Notes under the pieces: model-generated | What the model saw: only the letters and a program-made list of their open reading frames with translations | What the model was told of the DNA's origin: nothing | Databases searched by the model: none | Position numbers and translations under genes: made by a program | In this document: positions 9,201 to 18,700 of the stretch, in pieces | Numbering within the stretch: position 1 is the stretch's first letter | Layout: every line of letters starts with the position of its first letter | NCBI GenBank assembly: GCA_022829145.1 | Contig: CM040746.1 | Location: 17,175,290-17,239,289, forward strand | DNA: 64,000 bases | Source of the DNA: Albula goreensis | Taxonomy: Eukaryota > Chordata > Actinopteri > Albuliformes > Albulidae | Direction of reading: 5' to 3'

Positions 9201-12154
9201 TTCAAGTTTAAGTATTGTATTGAACCGTTGTAGCACAATAGCCCATATTGATAACTTGCGTTCAGTTCTTTCTAATAGTTTTATTTTAGCACCCTCAGGA
9301 GTCTCTGGCCTTACTTTCTAGTGTCATAAATGTACAAGCTTGTTTGATTACTGGTAGCACCAAGGAGGATCTGTATCAAAAACAAAGTTATAACAGTTAG
9401 TGAAGCTGCAGCTATCTGAGGCTGTTATCCCTCATATTTATGTCTGTGGTATTCCCAGAACTCCAGCTGTGGATGAGGCTGCTGTCTGGAGGGAACGCTA
9501 TGAAGAACTGTATGCCAAAGTCAAACCATTCCAGGTGAGAAGATTGGTAAAGGCACACTTGACTTGTTCTGATGTATTTAAGCTGTATATTGTATGCTGT
9601 AGTTTGAAAAAGGTGCTGCACAATGATTCAAGTCAGAAAATTGTTGTCAAAGTATGAGTATGAGCATCAGTTGTTTTGCATATAATTACAAATGTGACAT
9701 AGCTATCTTGCTCGTAAAGTTACTGAGACAATTAAGGGGCAATACTTCTCCAACGAATTTGGCAGACGCCAACAAAGTCCAGCCTGGTTACTCTCCATTT
9801 CTATGTTGGGAAGATTTCTGAAAGTAGAATCAGGTTTCAAGAGTGTGCCCTCTAATCCTAGCAAGATATTGAAAGTGGAAATCTGCATAGAACTTGTTTC
9901 ATTTTACCAGTTGGTCTATCAGATGGCAGTGAAGACCGATTTAATGCTGATTGTTTGTGCTGTATAATCGTCAGAAAGTACCCTTAGTTGCCCTGTGTTT
10001 ATCAGTGCCAGTCAGTGCTCACTCACCAAATATAATTACAGAGTAAAGGCTGAGAAACATTCAGCAGAGTGCTTACCTGGCAAACCTCTCAGCAGGTGGT
10101 CTCTTTGAATGCTCCTAAATGGATCCCATAAAATGCAGTAGCTCTACATTTAGTCCTTTTCTCAAAATGAATGGGTCCCAACATTTCAGTTCTAAATGCA
10201 TGCATTCTTTTTTATGGGGTATTTTTGGAGGCCAAGCGTATGGTAGATATGATCCAGCATAACACAGTACACACAATTCACAGTATGTGTTTAAAACTGA
10301 AGTTAACAATAAAAAACACTTTTATTACTTTTATGTCAGGTTGTAGAATTCAGCAAATTGTCACCACAAGTCAAATAACCATTTTGTTCAAGATTATGTG
10401 ATGGTGAGTTTACTGGTCTTGTTTGTGGGAATCCACTTATTTATAAATTGTATTTTTATATATGTTTGGTAGATTTTTGTACCAGAACAGATCTATTCAC
10501 GCATTACATTCATTGCTCAGAGCTGTGGCCCTCATGCAGGTGTTATCCTGCTCCACCTCTCTGTGACATACTCAGAGCTGTGGCCCTCATGCAGGTGTTA
10601 TCCTGCTCCACCTCTCTGTGACATACTCAGAGAGCTGTGTTATCCTGCTCCACCTCTCTGTGACATACTCAGAGCTGTGGCCCTCATGCAGGTGTTATCC
10701 TGCTCCACCTCTCTGTGACATACTCAGAGCTGTGGCCCTGGTGTTATCCTGCTCCACCTCTCTGTGACATACTCAGAGCTGTGGCCCTCATGCAGGTGTT
10801 ATCCTGCTCCACCTCTCTGTGACATACTCAGAGCTGTGGCCCTCAGAGGTGTTATCCTGCTCCACCTCTCTGTGCCAGAGCTGTGGCCCTCATGCAGGTG
10901 TTATCCTGCTCCACCTCTCTGTGACATACTCAGAGCTGTGGCCCTCATGCAGGTGTTATCCTGCTCCACCTCTCTGTGACATACTCAGAGCTGTGGCCCT
11001 CATGCAGGTGTTATCCTGGTCCACCTCTCTGTGACATACTCAGAGCTGTGGTCTTCACATAGGTGTTGTCTCTGGCCCTCAGGAGCAGCTGGACAGTTTT
11101 GCTGCAGAGAGGAATGCCCTGCTGAATGAGAATGGTGCCACACAGGATGAGCTCAACCGCCTGGCTGATGCCTACGCCCGCCTCCTGGGCCACCAGAACC
11201 AAAAACAGAAGATCAAACATGTGGTGAACCTGAAGGAGGAGAACATCAAACTCAAACAGGTGAGGCTTGAAGAAATGTCAAATGAACTGTAGCTCCATTT
11301 GCTTAGAAGCCTAGTTTCAGTAGTACACCCAAATAAATTACCCTAAATATTAATAAAGATGAATATGCAAACAAGTTTTAAGGCCATTTTCCTGGAAAAT
11401 GTTTGGTATGTCCAGTGAAAAGGTTTCCCTTGGTGTCTTTATTTCTGTGTTGTCTTTATTATTGAGTTACTGAGTATAAGACTTTAATTAAAATGAATAA
11501 TAAACCAATTTATGTTTACAAATAATGATTACTGCTGTCAGATAAATCTCGATACTTCACAACCCTAATACCAATGCAATGCAGCTACCCATACATTCTA
11601 TTTGCTCTTCCCTGACTCTGTTTGTGAGAAATGCACTGAATTGTTGGGCTGTTTTTCATTTCATTTTGTCATGAATGGATTGTGGGTAGAACAAAACTTG
11701 ATTTTTGTTTTGTTAGTGAAGTTGATCTTAAATTATACACATGTTGGTTGAAAATGGGAAAGGTAGTTAATCAAAGAATGCTATACTATAAGGACCATGT
11801 TGATGTGTTGCTGAGCAGGAGGCGGTGAAGCTGAGGGCCCAGGTGGGGAAACTGAGGAAGGACCTGGATCAGCTGAAGTCAAGCAACGCCCCACGCAGGT
11901 TTGACCCCAGCAAGGCCTTCAAGTTGGAAAACAAAGAGAACCAGCAGTCCTCCATTGCACTTGGACAGGGTGAGAACAGTTTCGTACTGCGGTCATGCAG
12001 GGCATTTAATGATGAATTTACATCTGAACGTGACCTTCAGATAAGGGTATGAGTTAAGAATGCTAGTTTCTGCTGGATACAGTTAAATACACATAATTTA
12101 CATTTTTAACTGTATTATCAAACCTCTTTTTCAGGGAATCAGAAAGTGGCTTGA
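144..12154 (+). CDS. hmmr: Hyaluronan-mediated motility receptor (RHAMM/CD168), exons 2-20, 5' end outside window
   Basis: Long coiled-coil protein that in vertebrates binds microtubules, centrosomes and spindle poles, works with TPX2, dynein light chain and Aurora A in spindle assembly, and is also reported as a hyaluronan-binding partner of CD44. Joined coding exons: 144-239, 423-487, 693-770, 1458-1646, 2186-2272, 2380-2491, 2602-2667, 2828-2901, 3005-3069, 3188-3618, 3947-4095, 4786-5000, 5953-6069, 6839-6997, 7245-7568, 9459-9534, 11083-11259, 11819-11969, 12135-12154. All introns are GT-AG and all phases agree. The product has about 882 residues here plus a short exon 1; human HMMR is about 725. 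Family landmarks in order are [84 protein letters not shown] and a KEN box. It is longer than human mainly through 21-residue repeats in exon 11 and added Glu-rich coil. Exon 1 with the start codon is not visible in 1-143, which reads as intron. Confidence 0.96.
423..487 (+). CDS. hmmr: hmmr exon 3 (weakly conserved linker)
   Basis: Found by phase logic: exon 2 ends in phase 1 and exon 4 must start in phase 0, so a 3n+2 exon is needed between them. A 65-bp open segment between TTGCAG at 417-422 and donor GTTAGT at 488 fits. Its product includes [16 protein letters not shown], which resembles the human KDTTLPASARKVKSSES linker. The acceptor tract is modest. The alternative is a shifted exon 2 donor two bases downstream. 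Confidence 0.72.
693..770 (+). CDS. hmmr: hmmr exon 4 (candidate skipped exon)
   Basis: A 78-bp exon with phase 0 at both ends, encoding a Lys/Ser-rich stretch that finishes KQQKLLERE just before the coiled coil. It takes the place of the human segment ending DLKILEKE, where a short in-frame exon is skipped in some human transcripts. Skipping here would also keep frame. Confidence 0.88.
1458..1646 (+). CDS. hmmr: hmmr exon 5 (start of coiled coil)
   Basis: 63 codons, phase 0 to 0, acceptor TCCACAG and donor AAG|GTATCA. Includes [19 protein letters not shown] and [17 protein letters not shown], close to human QERGAQDRRIQDLETELEK and REKTSLSANNATLEKQL. One of the best conserved parts of the protein. 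Confidence 0.96.
2186..2272 (+). CDS. hmmr: hmmr exon 6
   Basis: 29 codons, phase 0 to 0. Carries [15 protein letters not shown], equivalent to human RILSLELMKLRNK. Acceptor CCTCACAG, donor AAG|GTGGGA. Confidence 0.94.
2380..2491 (+). CDS. hmmr: hmmr exon 7
   Basis: 112 bp, phase 0 in and 1 out. Amphipathic coil with [20 protein letters not shown]. The acceptor is GACAG and the donor GGTGAGA. Confidence 0.9.
2602..2667 (+). CDS. hmmr: hmmr exon 8
   Basis: 66 bp, phase 1 to 1, in-frame if skipped. Encodes [20 protein letters not shown], a heptad-rich coil. Acceptor TTTTACTAG. Confidence 0.9.
2828..2901 (+). CDS. hmmr: hmmr exon 9
   Basis: 74 bp, phase 1 in and 0 out. Encodes [20 protein letters not shown], continuing the coiled coil. 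Acceptor TGTTCAG, donor CAG|GTATCC. Confidence 0.9.
3005..3069 (+). CDS. hmmr: hmmr exon 10
   Basis: 65 bp, phase 0 in and 2 out. Encodes [20 protein letters not shown]. Acceptor TTCCTTAG, donor AGG|GTGAGC. Confidence 0.88.
3188..3618 (+). CDS. hmmr: hmmr exon 11 (21-residue repeat exon)
   Basis: 431 bp, phase 2 in and 1 out, the longest exon in the gene. Contains five tandem 21-residue units from 3222 to 3536, then a coil with [20 protein letters not shown]. Twenty-one residues equal three heptads, so each extra unit lengthens the coiled coil without breaking its register. Acceptor GTTTTAG, donor GAG|GTGCGA. Confidence 0.93.
3222..3536 (+). repeat. hmmr: Five 63-bp (21-residue) coding repeats in hmmr
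   Basis: Units start [64 protein letters not shown] and [16 protein letters not shown], each 21 residues long with no indel. A decayed sixth copy, [17 protein letters not shown], ends exon 12. The DNA copies have diverged, so this is an old expansion rather than a recent slippage tract. Confidence 0.92.
3947..4095 (+). CDS. hmmr: hmmr exon 12
   Basis: 149 bp, phase 1 in and 0 out. Encodes [20 protein letters not shown] and ends with the repeat-like [17 protein letters not shown]. Acceptor GTACAG, donor AAA|GTGAGC. Confidence 0.92.
4164..4400 (+). mobile_element. tRNA-derived SINE with L2-type TGTAA tail, in hmmr intron 12
   Basis: Starts GGGGCAGCC with an A-box-like TAGCCTAGTGGCTAAGG near 4175 and a B-box-like GGTTCAAGTCTC near 4219. 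The middle has GGGCCCTTGAGCAAGGCCC. The 3' part, GTCGCTTTGGATAAAAGC, and the TGTAA-type repeats are the tail shared by fish SINEs and L2 LINEs and used for LINE-mediated copying. It sits in sense orientation to hmmr. No clear target duplication was found, so the copy is probably old. Confidence 0.85.
4786..5000 (+). CDS. hmmr: hmmr exon 13
   Basis: 215 bp, phase 0 in and 2 out. Encodes [20 protein letters not shown], matching human [20 protein letters not shown]. The acceptor CTCTCAG is followed six bases later by another CAG, so a two-residue acceptor variant is possible. Confidence 0.94.
5001..5952 (+). other. hmmr: hmmr intron 13
   Basis: AT-rich intron of 952 bp with no coding signal, repeat family or RNA structure that I recognise. 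Confidence 0.8.
5953..6069 (+). CDS. hmmr: hmmr exon 14
   Basis: 117 bp, phase 2 to 2. Encodes [20 protein letters not shown] then [14 protein letters not shown]. Acceptor CCCTACAG, donor GAG|GTGACT. Confidence 0.9.
6070..6838 (+). other. hmmr: hmmr intron 14
   Basis: 769-bp intron. An open frame runs through its 3' end from 6627 into exon 15, but the family-like sequence begins only after the TTCCACAG acceptor at 6831-6838. Confidence 0.8.
6839..6997 (+). CDS. hmmr: hmmr exon 15
   Basis: 159 bp, phase 2 to 2. Encodes [20 protein letters not shown] followed by a Glu/Gln-rich coil ending DKTKEECTR. Acceptor TTCCACAG, donor CAG|GTGAGC. Confidence 0.92.
7245..7568 (+). CDS. hmmr: hmmr exon 16
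   Basis: 324 bp, phase 2 to 2. Begins [19 protein letters not shown], the counterpart of human RMLLDLQTKSALKETEIKE, then a Glu/Arg/Gln-rich coil ending [10 protein letters not shown]-rich and CAG/GAG-rich compared with its introns. Confidence 0.95.
7569..9458 (+). other. hmmr: hmmr intron 16 with possible transposon debris
   Basis: 1.9-kb intron. Around 7706-7770 there is ATTAGTGGACCAGTCGATG and a related TTAGTGGACCAAG, reminiscent of the terminal parts of fish hAT elements with TAGTCGACTAGTCGA motifs. A T run lies at 7968-7987. I found no matching inverted end and no transposase frame, so the element call is weak. Confidence 0.4.
9459..9534 (+). CDS. hmmr: hmmr exon 17
   Basis: 76 bp, phase 2 in and 0 out. 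Encodes [16 protein letters not shown], nearly identical to human WRLLYEELYNKTKPFQ. Acceptor ATTCCCAG, donor CAG|GTGAGA. The open frame continues past the donor, but that part is intron. Confidence 0.95.
9535..10517 (+). other. hmmr: hmmr intron 17, unique part
   Basis: AT-rich, no recognised gene or repeat before the minisatellite that fills the 3' end of this intron. Confidence 0.75.
10518..11082 (+). repeat. hmmr: 55-bp minisatellite ending at the exon 18 acceptor
   Basis: Ten tandem units start at 10518, 10573, 10628, 10670, 10725, 10774, 10829, 10876, 10931 and 10986. Seven are exactly 55 bp; the others have deletions (42, 49 and 47 bp). A diverged eleventh unit at 11041 merges with the functional acceptor CCCTCAG at 11076-11082. 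Each full unit holds a pyrimidine tract with an acceptor-like CATACTCAG and, 19 bp later, a donor-like CAG|GTGTTA. The open frames through the array are repeat artefacts. Confidence 0.97.
11083..11259 (+). CDS. hmmr: hmmr exon 18 (hyaluronan/centrosome motif region)
   Basis: 59 codons, phase 0 to 0. Encodes [28 protein letters not shown] and [14 protein letters not shown]. Human reads [14 protein letters not shown], so one lysine of the basic motif is Asn here, but a basic-x7-basic spacing (K-IKHVVNL-K) remains. In mammals this region contributes to the hyaluronan-binding motif and the leucine zipper that targets centrosomes. Confidence 0.96.
11260..11818 (+). other. hmmr: hmmr intron 18
   Basis: 559 bp, AT-rich, nothing recognised. 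Confidence 0.8.
11819..11969 (+). CDS. hmmr: hmmr exon 19 (C-terminal block, KEN box)
   Basis: 151 bp, phase 0 in and 1 out. Encodes [17 protein letters not shown], then [27 protein letters not shown] is a family signature. The KEN tripeptide matches the APC/C degron type and is in the same place as KEN in human HMMR (ESKENFAL). RAQVGKLRK is a second basic-x7-basic motif. Confidence 0.96.
12135..12154 (+). CDS. hmmr: hmmr exon 20, last codons and stop
   Basis: After TTTTTCAG the split Gly codon is completed, then NQKVA and TGA at 12152-12154. The tail after the KEN box is much shorter than in human. Confidence 0.85.
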
Positions 12155-12785
12155 ACTCATCTGGATGTGGAAATTTAACAAAACTGACCATTTTCGATGC
12201 ACAGATGATCAAACTTTTAAAGGGGACTGTTTTCAGAACTGCTCCATTTGGTTTTAGTACTTGTCAGTTATTGACAATCTTGTCTATTCGCATGTAGGTT
12301 TCTGTTTAAGGTTTGTATGTAGGTGTTATTTATTCTCTGTACTCAAAAGGAAGGATGCTGAGTTAGCAGATGGGTTCATCAAAAAGAACATCCCCTGACA
12401 TATATCCTGGGAGTGGATTGATTATTCCAAATCAGTTAACTGATTGCCCTTCAGGAGTCTTCCTTTTTAGACTTTTTAAAACTTTTTGTGAATTATGTTA
12501 AAACATTATTCTTGATGTGCCCTAATACTACGTGACTTTAGGAGTCTTTTTTTCCTAATTTCCTGTGACTATTTACTGTAAGCATTCATTGGTGTTACAA
12601 CATACTATTACTGCTTGAATCTAATGAAATCCATTCTTTCTGTGAGATGTAGATTTATCGTATGAAACACTGCATTGGAAAAACTGGGCATTTAAACAAA
12701 GTGCACGTTCATGTTTTCATTTTTTATTATGAAAGACTAACATATGAGGCCATTTTGAAATAAAATGATTAAGTACATTTGCTGC
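12155..12785 (+). other. hmmr: hmmr 3' untranslated region
   Basis: AT-rich non-coding sequence from the stop codon to just beyond the AATAAA signal. The exact cleavage site is inferred. Confidence 0.7.
12759..12764 (+). promoter_or_regulatory. hmmr: Polyadenylation signal AATAAA for hmmr
   Basis: Canonical AATAAA about 605 bp after the stop codon, followed 15-45 bp later by TG/T-rich sequence (TGCTGCTCTTCATGTTC). It is the first clear canonical hexamer after the stop. Confidence 0.75.
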
Positions 12786-15700
12786 TCTTCATGTTCTTTT
12801 CACCTGTGACTGAGAATGTATATAACAGAAGTTCTGGTGCTGAGTTATTCAGAAGAATCCAACATCTTGACTAAATGGTACAGAATTCTATAGTATGTTA
12901 CACTTTGTGTCCAGGAGGTGGCAGTAGTAGACTGGGAAAAGGACTGCACTAGTTGTAGTGAAATCAGTGGGACCTTGTGGATGCACCCAAGTTTATCTAA
13001 TGGTCTGCTTAATAAGGTAGGTATTCTATGTGTCCTCAGCTAACTGGAGCTGCTGTCAGTCAGCTAGCTGAGCTATGCTATTATTGCAACCAAGGCCTGT
13101 AGCTAACACAGACACTTGGTCAGCCAGAAAAATCAATTGACATAATTGTAGCTGCCATTTAGTGTTTATACAGGTGTAATCAAATCCTGCTGCTCCATTA
13201 AGTGATTTTTTTTTCTGTAGGTTGTGAGAGAGGATGTAAATTTAACCATTAGTATAACATTGACTCAAGGACAGCAGTAATGAGCTATGTACAGTGTTTG
13301 ACCAAGCACTACAGAAGTTGCCTAATTTTGTAATTTAAGTAGCTCTGAAGTGCCATACCTAAAAGACTGGTCATTCCAGTAAACCAGCATGTACCAGAAT
13401 ATCATCTCTTAAATCAGATGCTCAGCATTTTTATTATTTCACATCAGGATCATAATTGGCTATTGTGAAAATCTGTAGTGAAGTATTGCTGTGGAGGATA
13501 AGGATATACTGCAGTGCACCATGACGTCAGATAATCCACAGGACCTGAGACTGCGCTGTCAGACAATGCTTTCCTTTGGTCACCCCTTGAGAGTCTTTTG
13601 AAAATGGATGTTACCTTCAGTTTAACACTTCTTATTTTCTTGATTTAAAATTTTTGAATGAACCAGTAGTTGGCACATTTTATCACAGGAATGATGTCTA
13701 CAGACATGTCTGGGTTTGGTAAATTGGCATTCCTAAGTGCAGAAATCTAATAGGGGGCCGGGGTGGTCTGGCTACATTCCATGTATATCCCTTTACCCTT
13801 GGGCAATTATCTCTTCGACAATTTGAGTGCTTGTGTATGAATTGACTTGTTGGGTGAGTTTTCCCACTTGCCGACAAAGGCAGGGTTGCTAAAATATGTC
13901 AGACAGACTATGCAGTACTTGTTAGTATTTCCATTTTTCTGTATTTCAGCACTGATGCATACTCACAAGAGGACTTGGACATCATTGGTAAATAAATTAC
14001 TCTGAACAATTATTGTAAAAGCATGGGGCATTTTAGTTGTATCCCGATGATTGCAGTGTCCTGTTTTGTTCTGCCTGAACACCACAGCTGTGAAGATCCA
14101 CGAAAAAGAACACAATAGTGCAGTAACACTTAAATTCACTTTTATCCCAACTTCCATACATATGCTAGACGAATCCAGGGAACTTTAAACAGGGACATTG
14201 AGTGAGAATATGTTAATGAGCTAGACTACAAGTGCTCAATGCAGTGATGCATCCTGTGGTTCCGACTAAATGAAATCTAATTGGCATAGCGTCAATCAGA
14301 GAAGACAAGTTGATAGGGTTCTACCCACCTCAACGATGGCGATGCTTTTCATGGTATTTTAAGATGGTTTGGCATCACATTTCCTGATGAGAAGCCCCTT
14401 AACAATTATTGGATGAGTCCTGTTTACTCAAACGTTGATGGTGCACATGGCACCCCAGTACCCCTGACTTGCTTCAAACTATCCTGTTATACTGTTGATC
14501 CAGTGCATTTGCATTCTTTATGGAGAATACCAGCTGTCCCAACAGGACCTAGTGAACCTACTTGCTGTCAATGAGTCATGCCAGCTTTTTTAAACCTTTG
14601 TATAAAAAAGTAACATTATTAAAGAGTCATAATATCTTTGTACAAAAACAGCCTTGGGACATTTGTATACCCGGTTTTTCTTATAGGCAGTAAAATAGGC
14701 TTTAAACGAAATAAATGTGCCATATCCTCAACAAACAGCAATATGAATTCAAAACATAATCATCTGTAAGTGAAAGACAACTGTGCCCCTAGCGATTGAG
14801 CCATCAGTTGTGTAAGTCAGCACTGTGCTGGATGCTGTGATGGCAGCACCAGATTTTTGGGACATCTATACTTGTGCAGGCTGCAGTGGGGAAAAAAAAC
14901 AAGAGATGAGTGAGGCATACTAATTCTGCAGCAGGTTAAGCCAGTTTGCTGTGCTAAATAGTACTAATGCCACCACGGTCATCTGAAAGCATTGGACCGT
15001 ATAGGACAGGTGAGACATGCACCAGGGGCAAAGGGCATCGTTATCATGGACCATGCAGTACACCCCCAGACATGTACTGGAAAATTAGCCACACAAAGGC
15101 AAATGTTACTCATTAGTCTGGAGGGAGCTGTTAGCGATGGCAGATGGCTAATGAGTGCTTGGGAAGCGGGTGGAGGAGGTGGGGGGTCACGCTGGGGTGT
15201 TGCACTATCTTGGCTTCCCTTGTATGTGCTTAATACTTGGTCTTAATTTTGTCACAAATTCCTTTTGCCTCTGTATTTAAGCAGGGACTGTTCTCTAGTG
15301 TCTCTATTTGGCAGATTGTAGATAAAAAAATACATGTACTGCAAAGGCTTCTGCTTCGGTTTTGGTGAGACCACTGTATATAATATTGAGGAGTTAGTTC
15401 GCCATATATTTTTATAAATGAACTGAATCACCTTCAAGGTGAAAGTCTTGAAACATGAGTATGGAACAGATAGAAGGGTATTTGGACTGCAAGGTGTCTT
15501 TAGCACGGAGATAAGAAAAGGAACCTTTTAGGAGAGGATGAAAAGAAAGACAAAAGGAAAGAGGTGTTGCTGTACTGGGATTTGTGAGAGGTGCTAAACT
15601 TACTACAGGAAAAGTTGAGTGGCCATCTTTAACAGGGGAAAACTCAACTGGGAGCTCTGTAGAAAGTAGAAAGACCAATAGGAACATTTCCACCTTGACA

Positions 15701-18700
15701 CTACAATTTCAAACACAAGAACATCAAAAACTGGAAGGAAAGAAGAGAAGTAGAGGACAGGTTTGGTTGTTTCCCAGAAGTAAAATTGTATAATAGGCCT
15801 TCAACTTCCCCTTTCCTTCAAAATAACACTTCCTAAATGAAAACTTCCTATACACTAACTGACATGACATGAGACAAGTCATACAATGCCTCACAGTGCA
15901 GTCTTTCTTTTCACAAGGGGAAAGTCAGAGAAACTTTGCTTTTGCTGTCAGAAGTGACATAATGTCCAGGTACTAAAGCAAACGTTGCCCATATTTCTAT
16001 TCAATTCAAAATATGTAAAGAACATGTTTTATATTCAGCATGAATAACTGCATGCTTTTGACAAGAGGAAGTGAGGTGTGTTGTTAAGCACTTGGTGAAA
16101 CTCCAGGCTCCATTCACCATGAGGAGATACATGCTTGTTCATTTCAAATATTGTGGTTCTGAAGTTAACAGTATTATTATTATTACTATTATTATTATTA
16201 CCTACATGCTTGAATATTGAACAATTGTGAAAATGGTCAAAACACCAGGTGGTCAAGTCAGCACTTAGGTTAGAGCCGAAGCTCAGGCAGGGTCAGGACC
16301 TTTAACCCTAGAATGACAGCACAGGTTATAAAGAGTCTACCTGTTCTGTCTTTGGGTCTTGGTTTGTAACAAAGTTTTGATTTGTAACAGACCTAAGGTC
16401 ACAAATTAGCTAAGGCAGTATTACTTTAGCTGTCAGTTAAAAAATTTACACTTTCTAAGGCTTAATGAGATGAATTTCAATTCTAGAGAGGTCATTTAAT
16501 CATGTACTTTGAGCTTGGCACATTATTCACCATAGACTTCCATTATGTTTGGCTGATGGAATCTCATGGATCATGTTGAAACTTAAATAAGATTATAAAA
16601 TATATCTGGATGGATCAACAACAATCAGAATGAGTTATCTTGGAGTGCATTTTGTGTACAGTTGTGTGGGACATTTGTATCATTTACTTCCATTCAGTTT
16701 CTACCTGCAGATCTGTATGCCCTTCTTACTTGCATCCACTGTGAAAACAAAGAAACTAAATGTCACATTTGGCACCCTTCACATTAGAACCAAGACCACT
16801 TGGCTTCCGTTAGAAACTACCTCCAGACAGCACCTGTACCAACAGGGGAGCCCACACCCCATGCCAAGGCTAGAACAAATTATTATTTTCCATAATTAAA
16901 AATGATGGAAAAACAAATAGATGCTGCTTGGCATGGGTAATCCTTGAGTATAATCTCGCTCCCCTCCTTCATGGGCAGAATTACCAAAGCCCCAGCAGAA
17001 ACTCAACAGGAACTCAGTGTTTTCTTTTAGAGGCTGAAGGTTCTTCACTCACATGTTTCTGGTGTGTTGCATTTTATACTAATGCTTCTACTTCCGCATA
17101 CCCTACTTCAAGGCACATGCTGTTTCTTGAAGCTATCTGCTCTACATCTACATCCTCTTTACATGTAATACAATAATACCAGTCCTTATCTCCACAGATG
17201 TTTATACTATTCTACACAGAAGATGTGAGGTTTCATGAAAACATAAATGAGTAGAACTAACAGATACTCATCTGATTTTAACATTCATGGATGTTTGTCA
17301 ATTTTGACATTTTAGTGTGGAGAGCAAAGCAGGCTGATATAGACGTGCCAATATGTTTTACACATATAAATATCCATGATGTACTTATGAATTGCATATC
17401 GAATGTCCAACAAAAACAGGATTAACCTAAATGCATTTTGGAAGGGTTTAATTAAATATCTAAGAAGCAAAATATTTATACTGGTTTATACTGTGGTGTA
17501 TACATAAATGCAGAAATCTCCTTTCTTAATAATTTCTTAAGTTTGTGGAACATGAGTCTATAAGGAATTTTTTCACCATCTACAGCAAAAAGAAATTGAA
17601 GTTAGGTGGATCAAGATAAAGCACAAAGGTTGGCAAGCATCCTGTTGAGAGCAGTTTACCAACCAAATATATATATGTTGTACCATTGTGGAGTCAGCGT
17701 ACTGCAGGCCATTGCTCTGTCAATGTTTGAGCAGTAGGTGTCAAGACTAGCTCTCAGTTCATGGCCTGAGTTTGTCTACTCTCTAAGCTGTCAAGGAACA
17801 TACAGATTCTCTTAGGAGTTGATAGAGCAATCTTGCCCTGCCCATGGTATAGCAATTCCTGTAATTATGACACAGGCAGGCAGGCTGCCTGAGCAAGGGG
17901 TAATTGTTTATTCACAAACTTGTGTAAAGGCCACTTATGTGGCCAGATAACACTATGCTCATTAGTTACTGAGAGCCAAGAAATTGACTGATGAAAAATC
18001 AATTACCGACGCGACATCACAATCATATACTATATACCACTTTGCTTTGTATCATATCCCATATAACAATGGCTTTGTCTTTCACTATTTGATGTGCATT
18101 CTCTATCTGGTATAGAGCATGAAAGACATAGATTGGCAGAGCAGGCATGGCTACAGCACTACTGTTTGACAGCAGCAGGGTACACTCCTTGTTGGCAATG
18201 TTGTCACCTCTGGGCACTTTTTCTGCCCGCCTGAATTCTGACAACTCTGATGTAATTGGCCATAACTAAGTACACTGCAGTACACTGTACACTGACATCT
18301 GAGTAACATGGCCTTTTGAGTTGATGTTGCATGGTGGTGACCTTGATCCTCTTCCAGTGGGGATTCTGAAATCTCTCAGGGAGGAAAGTGATCACACAAG
18401 GTCACTTTTGTAGGATTGGAATATATGTGAAAGTACTCAAGCTGTGTGATGTAGCAGCTGCAGTGTCCATGTTTTGCAACAGAAAATAGTGCACAGACTG
18501 GCCAAATAATGTATATTGTCATGATCTAGGCAGAGTCGATCTCACAAACTGTGGGGCCCATGCACACTCAGGAGCAGTACCTGAATAGAATGAGCTACCT
18601 AGCAGCCCTCTTGTTTTGTCCTTTTTCCTAATTTAAACACATATATTGGGTGTGACTTCATACACTCACAAAACAACAGTCAAAACTTCATCTGTCCAAA

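Noticed and set aside
9400-9657. 85-codon frame spanning exon 17
   Set aside because: Only 9459-9534 matches the family and is bounded by good splice sites; the flanks are intron read-through.
10764-11034. Overlapping 71-codon + strand frames with repeated [13 protein letters not shown] units
   Set aside because: They are translations of the 55-bp intronic minisatellite. The unit lengths vary out of frame between copies and splice sites exclude the array.
10518-11082. CRISPR-like array
   Set aside because: The units are contiguous with no unique spacers, and the context is a vertebrate intron.
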